A stretch of DNA of 64,000 nucleotides from Ligula intestinalis (GCA_036362985.1 JAYGXS010000008.1:20564598-20628597); one strand, 5' to 3'; shown: positions 24,883 through 36,645, numbered from the stretch's first letter. Notes: generated by a model not told the origin, from the sequence alone. Numbers and translations are program-made.

Positions 24883-24952
24883 ACTGGCGACGCAGGTGAG
24901 ATCCAGATGTTTCATACAGGACATAACAACTGGATGTCACCTGCGTCGCCAG
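24883..24952. repeat. Short inverted repeat (hairpin)
   Basis: CTGGCGACGCAGGTGA at the left is repeated inverted at the right, extending to a CTGGAT/ATCCAG pair; arms about 23 bp with a spacer of about 24 nt. It abuts the large foldback that starts at 24957. Confidence 0.8.
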
Positions 24953-24956
24953 ATCT

Positions 24957-26155
24957 TATAGCCCAGCATTTCGAACCCGAATTTTCCGGCAGAAGATGGC
25001 AAGAGGACGGTTCTGATAGCAGGCCTTTATTCAGGACAGTACAGAGACAACGTAATGGAATAAGCGTGTCCACCACAGCCTATTATAAGACTTTGGTTCT
25101 TCTTGACCAATCCTGACCAATGGCATGCGAGGGGAATTCTGACGTGCATGCTGATTCGTGGTTCCCCACGCTACAAGACGTTTCGAAGTCATCTGTAGTG
25201 CACGCGTGTTCGGGCGTCACGTGTGCTCGAGGCGCGCGCGGCCGGCCTGCGGCCATGACTCAACTGGCGTGCACTTCTCATCTACATAACATTCACCATT
25301 TATCTTTGAGGTTTCAAACTGGAAGACATCTGCCACTGCAAGAGAAGAAAAGTGTCCCAATGCGGAACGAGTAATACATTCCGTACAGCGCTAGTGGAGA
25401 ATGAGCCCACAGTCGGACAAGCCTGCGTATGCACATGAGAGGAGCGGCATCCCAAGTGTGAGACCGCAGGAGTCATCAGTGTGTTCATCTCTTAGACAGC
25501 CGTAGGGAGATGATTGGCCAGACCGGACTGGGGTAGGCAGACTCTCGCTCGTGCGCACTGCTAGCAGCCGCGAGAGGCGAGGTTTACCCGCTGACTCGGG
25601 CCACATAGATTTTCTCGTCTGAGGTTTCCGCGTCACTCCTGAAGGTTCAAAGGCTTACACCTATTTTACCTCAACAGGCAAGGATAATGAATGCACGGTG
25701 GCAGTACTAGAGAATGCAGTTGCTAGGCAATTATACTACTTCTCTGCAAATTTCACAGTCTTTGACCAAGATGAAGGACCCATGAGAGTCATCGAGTAAT
25801 TTAGCCAGCAATGAGCTTGTTATGATGACGACAAGTGCACACCAGTTGAGTCATGGCCACAGGCCGGCCTTATGCGCCCTGAGCACACGTGACGCCCGCG
25901 CACTGTTTCACTGCAGAAACGTCTCGCAGCGTTGGGAACCACGAATCAGCATGCCTACCAGAATCCCCCTCGCATGCGATGAGTCAGCATTAGTCAAAAA
26001 GGACCAAAGCTTTATGATAGGCTGTGGTGGACACGCTTATTCCATTCCATTGTCTCTGTACCGTCCTGAATAAAATCTTGCTATCAGAACCGCTCACTTG
26101 TCTTCTTCTGCCTATAAGTCGGGTTCGAAATACTGCGCTTTAACAGCGCTACCGC
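24957..26155. mobile_element. Foldback element with arms of about 330 bp (ribozyme-retroelement-like)
   Basis: Arms 24957-25290 and 25815-26155 are imperfect inverted repeats (for example GGCCGGCCTGCGGCCATGAC against its complement near 25850). Their outer parts (TTTATTCAGGAC and the AGAAGA end) resemble the segment after the hammerhead in the Penelope copies. The spacer holds repeat Q copy 3 (25395-25590). No open frame recognised. Class inferred from end similarity only. Confidence 0.6.
25395..25590. repeat. Dispersed repeat Q, copy 3
   Basis: GGGAGATGATTGGCCAGACC and GCTAGCAGCCGCGAGAGGCG match copies 1 and 2. Located in the loop of the large foldback. Confidence 0.6.
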
Positions 26156-26639
26156 TAATGGGATACTTCAAGCGTTTTTTTATGTTGCAAATCTAAAGCG
26201 TACAAATGCTGCATGTAGACCTTTGGCTGCCGGCTAAACAGTTCTACCGTTGATCCCAACAGTCCACCCCATGCGCCCAGCAGTATGTCGGAAGCAAAGA
26301 CGGGGGCTTGACCATGAATTATTTATACACAGCAACATCTATCACACTCTTTCCTCATTTAGGCCCGATGCTAAGTCAGAAACGCGGCTCGAGACCGCCT
26401 ACAAACACTCAAATTTGCGATATTTTATGGGTACACATGCCAGCTTACGCTCACAGCAGCGAACAAACGAGTTCAGAGGGAGATGATGCGATCGATGGAA
26501 CAAGATGTTCATTGGCGTGTTTTACGTTCAAACCCCTCATCAAAGACCTTCGTGGATAGAGGCGCAAGATGCGCAGGATTTGTAGCTCTTAATAAACACT
26601 GCGCTCTTTGTGTCTCTATAGTTTCTCTCTGCGACTATC

Positions 26640-26700
26640 CCTCTGATGATGAGTTCGAGCGAGAACCCGAAACGTCAAGTCAATTAACTGGTTCCGACGA
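26640..26700 (+). ncRNA. Hammerhead-like core, isolated copy
   Basis: CTGATGA (26643-26649), stem II GAGTTC (26651-26656) with GAACCC (26663-26668; five of six pairs) closed by GAGCGA, then GAAAC (26669-26673) and GTCAAGTC. Both core boxes are intact. Stem I and the cleavage triplet are not assigned. Probably a Penelope-type 3' end by similarity of GAAACGTCA. Confidence 0.6.
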
Positions 26701-26819
26701 TTGAAACTACTTTTGAACGCATGCAGTATCTTGATCCGGCCTGAGACCTCTTGCAGTGCATTTAACATGTGGTTCTACGTAGGGATCCTTACAAGCTACC
26801 CTTTCCCTAGAAAGCAGCT

Positions 26820-27960
26820 GCCAGCCGTTGTTTCCAGACTTCAGTGAATCCCTGTGGCGGATAATGGGGCTAGACGGGATACTACCAAATATCATCGCAT
26901 TATCAAGGCATACTACCGCTCCACCACTGCACGAGTTCTGGGACATAGCAACCTCCCAGAATCGTTTGCTTTTCGGTCTGGCATTCAACAGGATTGTGTT
27001 TTGTCGCCAATTCTATTCAACTATGTCATCGACTGGATTCTTTGGAAAGCTCTATGTAAAGAGGGCCGTTTAGATCTCCCACTCGAACGCCGGCTGGCTG
27101 CGCTTGACTACGTCGATAATATCGGTTTGCTAGCTTCCAGCTTTGAAGGTCTACGATCGATTTTTTAAAGGGAAAATGAGACCGCTGTGTCGGTCGGCTT
27201 GTCCATAAATGCCGCGAAAACGAAATTATTCTCGAGGTGAATCCCTGAGCAGGCGAAGGCATCCCTAGATATAAATGGCTGTCTACTTAAAGAAGTCGAC
27301 AGTTTTAAATATTTCGGGGCGAGGCTGCTACCGAATGGACAGTGTAAGGACGAAATTGTCTCAAAAATCGATGTTACTCGCTGGGTTTTGTCCATCCCCG
27401 AAAACTTCTTGGGATCCGGCGCGACATCTCCATCGCCACGAAGATCTGTGTGCATCGTGCATCTACCCGGCCAGTCCTCCTGTATAAGTGTGAATGCTGT
27501 GCTTTACAAGTGGAAGCTTAGCGAAAACTGGAGGTTTTTGACCATCGCTGTCTGAGGAACATCCTTCGAGTAAATTATACAGACTTCATCTCAAATGAGA
27601 CAGTCCGCACCCGGTGCGATTGTATCGCAAGGATATCTCAGGCCATTTAAGGACGACGACTGAAGTGGTTTGGGCACGTTCTCCGTCATCCGCCTCGCGA
27701 GCTTTGTTACACCGTAGCCCATCCGGAAGCGTCGAAGAGGTAGGCGACTCAAGAACTGGCTCGACACCGTTCGTCAAGACCTGGAAGCGGTTCTTAGACC
27801 CTCGATTTTCGATCCCCGTCACTAGAGAAGAGAGTGGATGGAGCATACCATATCCGTTGCCGCCAATCGTTCCGCGTGGAGAGGTACCGTCCGTTACATC
27901 ATTAAGGCCGGCTTTATCAGGCATGATCACGGCGGAAACAACCAAAAGTAAGTAATTAAG
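26820..27960 (+). mobile_element. RTE-like non-LTR retrotransposon, 3' reverse-transcriptase remnant
   Basis: Frames 26854-27168 and beyond encode IKAYYRSTTARVLGH, SGIQQDCVLSPILFNY (usual GVRQGC-SP changed) and LDYVDNIGLLA in place of the catalytic YADD. Further shifted frames give INAAKTKLFSR, EVDSFKYFGARLLPNGQ, and a tail with WLDTVRQDLEAVL and AWRGTVRYIIKAGF. This order is that of RTE-clade polymerases. Stops, frameshifts and loss of the YADD aspartate pair make it dead. The N-terminal endonuclease is missing. Confidence 0.88.
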
Positions 27961-28537
27961 ACTTCACCGCAGCTGCGGGACATGTAACTCTGTCGGAAAA
28001 ACCGATTGACAGCCAGAAATACGAATGCATGAGCATTATTTGGCCGCGCGAGTGTTGTATCCAAAATCAGAGGTAGCAGCCCCTGCTGGGCCGCACCTTG
28101 GCGGTGCCGCAAGTGTTGGCCGCGACACATTTCTAGGCAGATAAAGAAAGCCTAGATGTCTGACCAACTGCCACGCCAACCGCCGCAGCCTGTCTGGGTT
28201 TTGCAAACCTTCCTGTCCGGAGAGAGTCAAAGCAGGGAACAATAGCGACCGCCCACAACGTCCGCGGCCGATAAGCAGGTGTGTGTGTGGGTGGAACAGG
28301 TCACAGAGAGACGCAAGCTGACACGGCGCCAAATAGGGGAGGGCGGTTGGCGGTGGTGAGATTGGGCTGCGGATCTGATGCACCGCCACAACCAGTACCG
28401 GAAGCCTACGCTCCAGGCAGTGACCGGCATAGGAGAGTGGGCCTGCATGTTCAGTCTCTGAAGGTGGATGGACGAAACAACTGCCCGACGCGCGCAGTAA
28501 ACCCCTCTGGGTGAACTATGTTTTTATTTTGACACTT
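27961..28537. other. GC-rich unassigned sequence downstream of the LINE remnant
   Basis: Markedly higher GC than its surroundings, with a 117-codon minus-strand frame (28036-28389) lacking recognisable domains. May be part of another retroelement's leader, but I cannot name it. Confidence 0.35.
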
Positions 28538-29522
28538 ACAGTACCACACAGAATTCGTGCAACATGCCGATATTTGCAAGAGATTGATAGTCATTCGCTA
28601 CTCGGCATTGCAAAGGGTTAAAGTATTGATTATCGCGAAGCCTATTCTCAAGTTATTTCAGTCGCGAAATGATGCCGGCTTTTTAACGAACTTCCTCCTG
28701 ATCACTAACAAAAAGCACGTATTGTAAAAAATGGCTACTTATGTAGAAGCCATCTTTATCATTGGTTTTTGACTGCCTTTATAAATTCGAATATTTTTTG
28801 CAGAAAAAATCCACAAAAAATTAATTCTTGCATTTGTTTGGAAGAAAATTGGGCTTTCTTCAAATGCTTTGCTTGATGAAAGGGTATATTTTGGTTTAAA
28901 AATATTTTGAAATTGCCGAAGCCTACCGACTGCTACACCTGAATTCAGGGTGTACAAACTGCGCGCTGTGTACGTCTTGTTCAAGGAAAAGTACGTTTTT
29001 GTCTATGGTTTGATGGAGAAGGCGCATAGTTCTCATGCGCTGTTGCAGTAGATGTTGATTATGCTGTACACATTATAGGCAGCATTAATAAATTTGCGGA
29101 TACGATATATAATGAGTGAACACCTCACAATCGTTACAAATTTTACAATTAGAGATTTTTCTAAAACAAAAAGATACTTTTTCTTTAAGTATAAAATGTT
29201 AAGAAGGCGTAATTTTGCGTCAAAGGAATAAAATAAAAAATTATTTCTGGTATGCTTTTCATGAAATATATTTGAATTTATAAAGACAGTCAAAATCAGT
29301 GATAAAACGCATACAAATTAAGTAGCCACTTTTTACAGTAGATATTTTTTGTTAGCGGTCAGAAATAAGCTCCTTATAATGCCAGCATCCCATCGTGGCT
29401 GAAATGACTTGAGATTAGGCTATATGATAATCAGTACTTCAACCTTTCTCAGTGGCGATTAGCGAGTGTGTATAAACCTTTCGCAAATATCGGCACGTTG
29501 CACGAATTCTGAGCCGTACTGT
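28538..29522. mobile_element. 985-bp foldback DNA element with long terminal inverted repeats
   Basis: The first 290 bp (from ACAGTACC...GAATTCGTGCAAC) and last 290 bp are diverged inverted repeats. The outer 65 bp are best conserved, and similarity continues inward through TGACTGCCTTTATAAATTC against its inverted copy. No open frame of note. A related copy spans 45890-46545, and the same end sequence begins at 21210. No clean target duplication seen, so the superfamily is unassigned. Confidence 0.78.
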
Positions 29523-30740
29523 TATCTGACATTCCCGACTGTTTACTACTCACAGTTATTCTCGGAGGACGAGGATGTGCAAACAACTAGGAAGGGCAAG
29601 TTAGCAGTTTATATGTCCTAAAACTAACACGATGACTACTGGCATAAATTTTGTAACAGAGCGTTAACTAAACGATGATGATTACCACATCACTGATCAT
29701 TATTCTGTGAAAGTTTTCGCAACCGAGCTTGATGACGCCCTGAATCGAGACTTCGACATAATTGCCTGTTTGTTCACCTTTTTCACACAATTTCGTCCAA
29801 GTTTGCAGGTGGATACATAATGCACCTAAAACTACCATAAACTACCCAACGGCACGGCTTTCGAATGTGAGCCACCTTTTTTCGCACTCCATTCACGTGG
29901 ATATTTATTATCCTATACCATTCTCTTTAATTATTTGTTTTGTTTGTCTGCATTTGTGATCATGAGGTCATATCTGCAGTACACCGCTACCTTTTTTAAT
30001 CGCGAAAACAAGTTATTTGATCTACAACATATCACCATCCCAATATTTGTCGAATGCGGCCAACCTGTTGCACATGCAATTCATCAACAACACCAACATC
30101 GAAAATTCTCCGTAGGATGACAACACAAAGAAAAAAGCGAGTAAAGGAGCAAAAATGGAGAAGTTGAAATACGATCTGTTTCCATAGTTGATGTGAGTGT
30201 CGTGAAAAACTTGGCTTGTGAGTATTACATGACCTTTTACCTTTGTCCTTTTAAAATGACCCTTTATTTACCTTACCATCTGCTCTCCATGAATGGAGCC
30301 ATTTTTGCTGAAAATTCAGGTTTGTAAAATCGTCAATATAGCATTATTCTTCTCTCTTACCTGTACCCGTAATATGCAGGCTTTTATTATCTGGGCGATT
30401 TCATGCCGACGCACGGTCGACGCTGCATCCGGCAGATTATGTCTGCTAGTTAAACGGATTCAGCTTACTTTTTCGGTCGGAAAAAGTCAGCTAAAGTGTT
30501 TAAAGCTGACGCTTTGCGCTCGCCAGTTGGCCACAACTCTTCATCAAAAATAGAATGCAAAAAATCCTTTTTTTCAACAACCCAGTTTTCGCTTGTTGGC
30601 TTTTCGAATATATCGGCGAAGTCAAAATCAGGTGATTTCTTAAAAAAAATCAGAAGTCAGTTCAAAGATTGGTAAGGTTGGATAGATTTTACTGTGTGAA
30701 AGAGGCCAGTAAATGACCCTACGGAAAGGTATTACTCGCA
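29523..30740. other. Intergenic stretch without recognised feature
   Basis: AT-rich; only short frames with no recognisable motif. Confidence 0.35.
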
Positions 30741-30821
30741 GTATTCTTAGGCCAGCTATTGATGTTGTTCGGTAAGAAAAGTTCTTTTGGGAAACAAAAA
30801 CAAATTTTTGTGTGTTTGTTC

Positions 30822-30850
30822 GACACTGACACACCAGATCGTCATCAGGT
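30822..30850 (-). ncRNA. Hammerhead-like core, subfamily D, left
   Basis: CTGATGA on the minus strand at 30842-30848, then GATCTGG...CCAGT-like hairpin partner, but GAACAA replaces GAAA, so activity is doubtful. Confidence 0.45.
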
Positions 30851-31124
30851 GCGTAGAGAGTGTTCAGAGCAGTGAGAATTTGAAACATACCGGAAAAATC
30901 GATAATGCCTAGTGATTTTTGGTCAATAGTGCTGTCTGTTGGTCGGCCCCTACTCCGGATTGGTTGTCGCCTTTTCCATACTTCCTTCAGATTAGTGCAC
31001 ATATCATCTGATCCGACGTGCTTATGAATGCACGAGTTATTGGAAGTAATGACAGAACACACGGATTTTATATGGATTAGTGCCAACAACGCAAGTTTGG
31101 TCCCGTTAGACACTCTCTACACAT

Positions 31125-31156
31125 CCGACGACGACCTGGCTTGCCAGTGTCGAAAA
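31125..31156 (+). ncRNA. Hammerhead-like core, subfamily D, right
   Basis: CCGACGA (31125-31131), seven-pair stem II GAC-CTGG with CCAG-T-GTC around CTTG (31133-31151, one bulge), then GAAA (31152-31155). The first box differs from CUGANGA at one position. Confidence 0.58.
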
Positions 31157-31215
31157 TTCACTAAAAATAATATTTTTGCTTCCCAAAGAGCGTCTCCTAC
31201 CGAATTATAATTATT

Positions 31216-32384
31216 GGGCTGCCCATGTTCCAGTTGTTAATGTATATGTTTCCCGCGCGTGGGATTCTGGACTCCGAGGTATGTCCTCAGGTCGCCTACA
31301 GCCAATCAGAGAACTGTTGCACGCCGATTGGCATTGAACTTTCGCGAGGCTAGGGCCCAAATCCGCGGGATAATAACCTCGCCAGGACCGTAAGCGTGAC
31401 AGCCTGGGCGGCTTTCACAACGGACTGACAAAGAGCGTGCGGCGTGTATGGTCGCGCGCTACGGGAAGGCGAAGGAAATGTGCTGCAGCAGTAGTGCCAC
31501 CGATCGCGCGCTACCACAAGTTCAGCATGTGCAGGCAGCGATTTGCGCTCTCAAAAGACTATCGATCCGCCTACACATGAAGCAAGAAAACTGGCGCTCA
31601 ATCAATAATTTAAAGTTTAAATCTGCGGCCAGCCTTTGAGGCGCAAGCCAATCTAGTCACTCGATGACAGTATCTAAATTGTCCCACGGACATGGTTGTG
31701 CATGCATTTGCTTGCCTTAAATATGTTGTAACAAATACGTTAAAAGACTTTCTATTTTGCAGCCTTCGTGTTGTGTTCTTCCTTGGGAACTCACACAAGG
31801 CGTAATTCGGTGATGATATATGGACTTGGGGAAAATTTACAGCATAACATAGTTCATGAACTTTTAGCGTGTGATCGGTATCGTGCTAGCTGGCTAACAC
31901 ACATGAGTAAAAAAGGGTTTCTTTTATTTATGGTACGTGAAGACATCGGAAAATTAGTAGGTACGCGTACACCGATCAGATACAGGGCACACCCGTCCTG
32001 GTTTTTGATGTTCAGAAAATGTTCTGTACGAAGAATAATTCTTATCCGAGTCCTGTTTAAATTGAAAAATGGAAATATTCATGCGCATAAAGCTTTAAGC
32101 ATGATGGTGTAGAGACATTTTCTTCTTTTTACGTTTTAAGCACTGACGGCATGCCGTAGACCAGGCCGCTGTCGAGAAATGATTATTTCAGGACGAGTGT
32201 TTTCGATAAATATGGCTGGATCTATGATAGTGCTCAACTAAAATAAATAATAAAACTGTTCTTTAGAAATAATTAATAGAGCACTACTCGGAGGTAGAAA
32301 GATGAAAACACTTGTCCCAAGACTGGAAACTAGATACAAAGTTGCATGCGACCTAACTTGCATTGTTGGCTCCTGTCCATCAAA
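31216..32384. other. Intergenic stretch without recognised feature
   Basis: GC-rich 31240-31520, then AT-rich with a short unassigned frame (31768-32112). A CAGCCAATCAG-type word near 31300 recurs near 38619 in similar context. Confidence 0.35.
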
Positions 32385-32640
32385 GAAAGGCAAATCGAAG
32401 AAAATTCCAAGTATAACAATGTAAAGGAACCATGGAAAGGAGGACAGCCAATCCAGAGACTGCAAAAGGCAAAAATTTACCAGACGTTATTGATTTTCGC
32501 AGACTAGCTTGGAATTTGAACTGTTATGTGCAACTACTATAGGTCTGACGATGACCTGGTGAGCCAGTGTCACTACACTTACATAATAAAGTTTAATATT
32601 CTCTCCTAAAGAACTTCTTTTATCGAATATCTATTATATA
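32385..32640 (+). mobile_element. Penelope-like pLTR fragment (subfamily D)
   Basis: Carries the leader words (GGACAGCCAATCC, TTGATTTTCG), then CTGACGA (32545-32551), the seven-pair hairpin GAC-CTGG / CCAG-T-GTC (32553-32571), but ACTA replaces the GAAA box. The structure is conserved while the catalytic box is lost. Confidence 0.6.
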
Positions 32641-32892
32641 AAGTAGCATGACAACGTTGGTATGACCGTTTCTAGATGATTCGTCTCCATTAGGTAGCCA
32701 TAATTTTTTTCACATATGCTTGAAGGATTCGAGCATCCCTAGCGGATCTATTTGGTCATCTACTTTTGCCATATGTGCTACCCAAATCGATGTCTGTCAG
32801 CTGTGGTCATGAATTTAACTTTTAAGTGTCTTCGTCCGTATGCATTGTCTGAAAAGTCATGTAGGAGTTACACGTCCCCACCAAAAAGTATC

Positions 32893-33210
32893 TCGTATAA
32901 AGGAGAACGTTCGCGTTCCAGGTATTTGTATTAGTATGTAAATAGAAGGGTCGAGCTCCGAATCAAGTTGTTTGTTATTTTGAGATTTTGAACTCTTACA
33001 GGAGTCTACTTTCAAAGATAAGAAACAGCAACAAAGGAAGTGCTGCTTATGGTGTATGAACACCAATGACCTGGACAGTTTATTGGTATGCATGCACTAA
33101 AACTAACACATTTGTTGTTGTTTCTTATCTCTGACGATGGACTCCTGTAAGAGTTGGAAAGCTCAGAAAAACAAACAATTTAATCTGGTGCTCGACCCTT
33201 CTTCATTCAT
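32893..33210. mobile_element. Penelope-like foldback (subfamily C), ribozyme only
   Basis: Same end words as 6935-8035 (AAAGGAGAACGTTCGCG at the left, then the segment with TACAGGAGTC). Left arm minus strand, right arm plus strand, loop of about 60 nt. No endonuclease remains. The 3' motif is at the left end, as in the larger copy. Confidence 0.65.
33125..33165 (+). ncRNA. Hammerhead-like core, subfamily C
   Basis: CTGACGA (33131-33137), GGACTC with GAGTTG around CTGTAA, and GAAA (33157-33160). Core boxes are intact; stem II has four Watson-Crick pairs plus one wobble. The mirror copy near 32985-33020 has lost the first box. Confidence 0.55.
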
Positions 33211-33990
33211 ACGAGTTTATCGTTTTTTTCCGAAGATAGTGGTTGATTAGAAGCACAAGGGCCTAAACTTCATGCAGGCATCAAAATCTATGAAAACAGT
33301 AACTGGTGCGGAATTGGAGAATCTTGCTTTTTACTACAATGAAGTGTGCTTCTTATAAATGAATTTGCAGAAGTAGAATGGAGGCATTTGCTTCATGTGC
33401 ATTCATTGATGAAAAGGTAAAACCAGGATGTTACCATCATATATATATTTAAAATGTATACTTCTTTCGCATCCAAGGTGGTCTTCATTATCTTCACGAG
33501 TTCAACCCTTTGCGTTTAGGGGAATATTAGGTTGGTGACAATTTAAGTGATACAGTCCTGCGGGAAATGCATTTCTCTGCAGACGACGGCATACCCAGAG
33601 CAAATAAATCAATAAATATCGCATGTATTTCATAGTTGAATTTTTAAATGGACATAAAATGGGTTTTTTCGGTTATCATGACAAGGTAAAAACCAAATTC
33701 TGCGCTACAAAATATCCATACGAAGGATTTGAATATTTGACGTTTGAAAGTCAGCAGTATTTTCAAATAAACATTGACAGCTGGATGATGTCCATCGCCT
33801 GCTTTTGAATGCTGAAAACAAGCGTTGTGTTTTATTTGCTATATTTACTGCATTCTCTTTTCATAGACTTCATAAATGACCATTAACGTAGACAAATAAT
33901 GAGCACAGGAAATTTAGGCGATGATTTCTTGTGGTTTATACTTCTTCACTCATTTCCTGTAAAGACGTTGAAAGGCTGGAATTACATCAA
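33211..33990. other. Intergenic stretch without recognised feature
   Basis: AT-rich; no repeat or gene seen. Confidence 0.35.
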
Positions 33991-34003
33991 AATTGTAATT
34001 GAG

Positions 34004-34157
34004 CAGAAGAAGAAGACCCGATCACTTGTACACTACGTCCATTTGCCTGACGTTTCGACATCCATCGCGGATTCATCATCAGAGACATAAGTAGCAGAAA
34101 AGACCATTTTCGTCTTCTCAATTGCTTCCTGAGACACGCATGTTCGCTTGTTTTAGA
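34004..34157. mobile_element. 154-bp hammerhead-only mini-retroelement with 13-bp target duplication
   Basis: AATTGTAATTGAG (33991-34003) and AATTTTAATTGAG (34158-34170) flank the insert with one mismatch. Inside: GAA repeats, a minus-strand hammerhead-like core and, at the right, the shared 3' motif (TTGCTTCCTGAGACACGCAT...). No coding sequence. The body is inverted relative to the 3' motif, as in 4736-5300. Confidence 0.85.
34030..34085 (-). ncRNA. Hammerhead-like core in mini-element, subfamily A
   Basis: Minus strand: CTGATGA (34076-34082), stem II with ATCC/GGAT plus an outer GA/TC, GAAAC (34052-34056), stem III CGTC/GACG (four pairs) and a GUA triplet (34034-34036). Stem I partner not evident. 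This is the best-preserved subfamily A copy. Confidence 0.68.
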
Positions 34158-34429
34158 AATTTTAATTGAGTGCACGCTACTGGCAGGAGACATTGAAACT
34201 ATAATATGTCTACCGGCGCATGCGATGATCGCCATCCCTTGCCGTCTGAAGTGTTTGTGACCGTGAGTTGTACGCGAAGTGGTCAAGGTGGTTGACGATT
34301 TGACGGTGGGCTACTCTATCCTCACCTGCCACCGCGTCAAATATACTGTGTGAGTAGACATGACGAAGTAAACCTGATGTAGGAGCGACTGCCGGGTGTT
34401 ACAGAGTAATGCAGTAGGTCAACACGCGA

Positions 34430-34985
34430 AAATACGCGGCCCTCTTCCGAATCTACACGTGCCACACACGGCCGTCTTGCTACAGTTAAACGTGCGACAT
34501 GCGAACCTCCTTCTAAATCTACAACTTCTCCCCAGCCTTTTGCTAAACCTGCACGTGCTACATGCGACCCTCTTACCTCTATACGTAGCACAAACTGCGC
34601 TCCCCTGAACCCACACGTACCACATATGCCCCTCTTCCTGCATTTGCACATTTCAGAAGCGGCACTCGTGCTTAACATACACGCACCATATACGGCCCTC
34701 TTGTAACGTCTACACGTGCCACACACGGCCCTCATCTTAAATCCACACGTGCCACACACGTCCATCTTGCTGAAGCTACACGGTCTCCAGGTGGCCTTTA
34801 TCTTGAATTTGCGTTCGCCACACGTAGCTTTTTGCTGAACCTACACCCCTCGCATGCGAACTGCCTCTTCATGTGCTACACACTGCTCTCTTCTTGAATT
34901 GACACGTGCGGTATGTGAACCTCATCTTATATCTGCATGTGCCACAAACAGCATTCCTCCTGATACTCCACGTGTCAGGCTTTAT
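34430..34985. repeat. Minisatellite, about 33-bp period
   Basis: About 16 diverged units of a 33-bp word (CTACACGTGCCACACACGGC followed by CCTCTTCTTAAAT-like sequence). Because the period is 11 codons, the minus strand stays open for 142 codons (34337-34765) and encodes an 11-residue repeat with CGTC-type cysteines. I regard the frame as a by-product of the period. Confidence 0.82.
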
Positions 34986-36350
34986 TCTGGAAGGCAGTAT
35001 TCCGATCTTAGGACAGTATTTGGACCGACAGTTTCCCTATCGATTTCGACGATGGGCAGTCTCACGTTCGCTCCTAAGGCGAAGCAGGAGAGAGTCAACC
35101 TAACAATTTCGATAGTATGACTTTTAGCACGTCACTTTAAAGTACGCCGACCGAGGAATTCGTTGAATCCTCATAGAGATAGATTCTTATTCAGAAATGG
35201 CCAATTTGTCTGTCTGTCTTCACATTTCAGTGACCTGTCTGAATGACGATAAGTAGGGCTCAGTGATAAGCATTGCGTTCACCCCGGCCGGACTTGCCAG
35301 AAGTACACAGCCGAATGGGGAATTGGACAGAGACTAAAGAGTATTCCGCTGTTTTGGACAGCTGTCTGGATTAGCTAACCAGACCAATAAATAAGCATAG
35401 GATACACAGCGGCTAGCAGAAAAGTCCATGAAATAAAGTACAGGGACACATGACCCATTTTTAGTGAATGAGGACACGTCGATACGCAATAATCTGCCTA
35501 AATAATGGTTTACACACTCCTGCAGCTAATAATGGTTGAAAGCAAGGAGATTTTAAAGGTTTTTAGTGACCAAAGTATTAACTAAAAAGCGGATATTTAA
35601 CTGTTAAACGCCAACCCTTCAAGACTACTCAATATATCTTCATATTTACTCTAAACAGTTCTGTAAATATAACATTTTAACCATAATGCCTCTTTCGTAC
35701 ACTTTTATAATAAACCGGTCAGATTCTCTCGAGTATGGAAAAGTTTTAAAAACCAAGCAAGGCTGTATGTTGAAGCGATATGATTAAGGTAGGATGAAAA
35801 TAAGAATTTATGAAAAATGTAAGTGGTAGGAAGTTTTTCAAGAAATCGGCCTTCATATATTTAAGAGCTTCCAGCGGGCTTTTTCTAAGAGAAAAACGAT
35901 TCCATCCTTATGCATGTAGAGTATTGTGGGAATTGCCTTTATTTAACCCGTTCATCTGGTTAAGTCGCTACGTGCAAGACTTGTATCACTTTTTTACAAT
36001 TTTGTATCGCAGCTGTCAAGACACGAGTCCATGGTTCAAAATTAGGACAGCTAACGGAACATGCATACTAGATCCAAGCAATAGGCTGGCCGACTATAAA
36101 TAGCGTCTCCGTTGGTAGCCGTCTTTAGCCGGCAACCACAACTGATGTTCCAAAAAAGATAAAATATTTTTACAAAATTTTGGTATATTGCTGAACTTCA
36201 CGTACACATGCTTCGGTAAAAAGTTGTTTTGTGAAACAGTTATGAGTTGCATTAGCGCAGTATTTATAACAGGTAAATCTATAAATATGCACGCGTTCAA
36301 GTTTAAAATAAAAAGAACATGTTGACGGCAATTAGTGTTGTGCATTACGT
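34986..36350. other. Intergenic stretch without recognised feature
   Basis: No gene or named repeat. A 97-codon frame at 35810-36103 has no recognisable motif. Confidence 0.35.
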
Positions 36351-36354
36351 AGTT

Positions 36355-36645
36355 AAAAAAAGCCGCCAGGCAGCCATATTGAAATTTATCCACGATGTTG
36401 AAAATTGCAGTCATTGGCGATTATGGATTTTTTTGATTTCCCAGTGTTGCAAGATTGTGCGCCTACTTTTGTATGTTTTGAATGGAATTTTTTTTCTGAA
36501 AAAAAGCCGTCAGACAAACATATCAAAATTTATCCACGATGTTGAAAATTGCAATCATTGGCAATCATGGATTACTTTTGATTTCCCAGTGCTGTAAGTT
36601 TGTGCACCTGATTTTGTATATTTTGAATGGAGGATATTTTTGCTG
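36355..36645. repeat. Tandem duplication, two units of about 145 bp
   Basis: Unit 1 (36355-36500) and unit 2 (36501-36645) share AAATTTATCCACGATGTTGA, then AAATTGCA-TCATTGGC, and GATTTCCCAGTG. Moderately diverged. Non-coding. Confidence 0.85.

Larger units (their letters stand above)
30745..31215. mobile_element. Penelope-like foldback (subfamily D) with two outward hammerhead-like cores
   Basis: Left half reads on the minus strand and right half on the plus strand, each with leader words, then a hammerhead-like core, then a TTTTTG-TTCCCAAAG stretch. Shared sequence with 9115-9360 and 32385-32640. No endonuclease frame remains. Confidence 0.6.

Noticed and set aside
25180..25230. Hammerhead core in the 24957 foldback arm (minus-strand CGAAACGTC)
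   Set aside because: GAAACGTC is present, but CUGAUGA is only CAGATGA and there is no room for a stem II.
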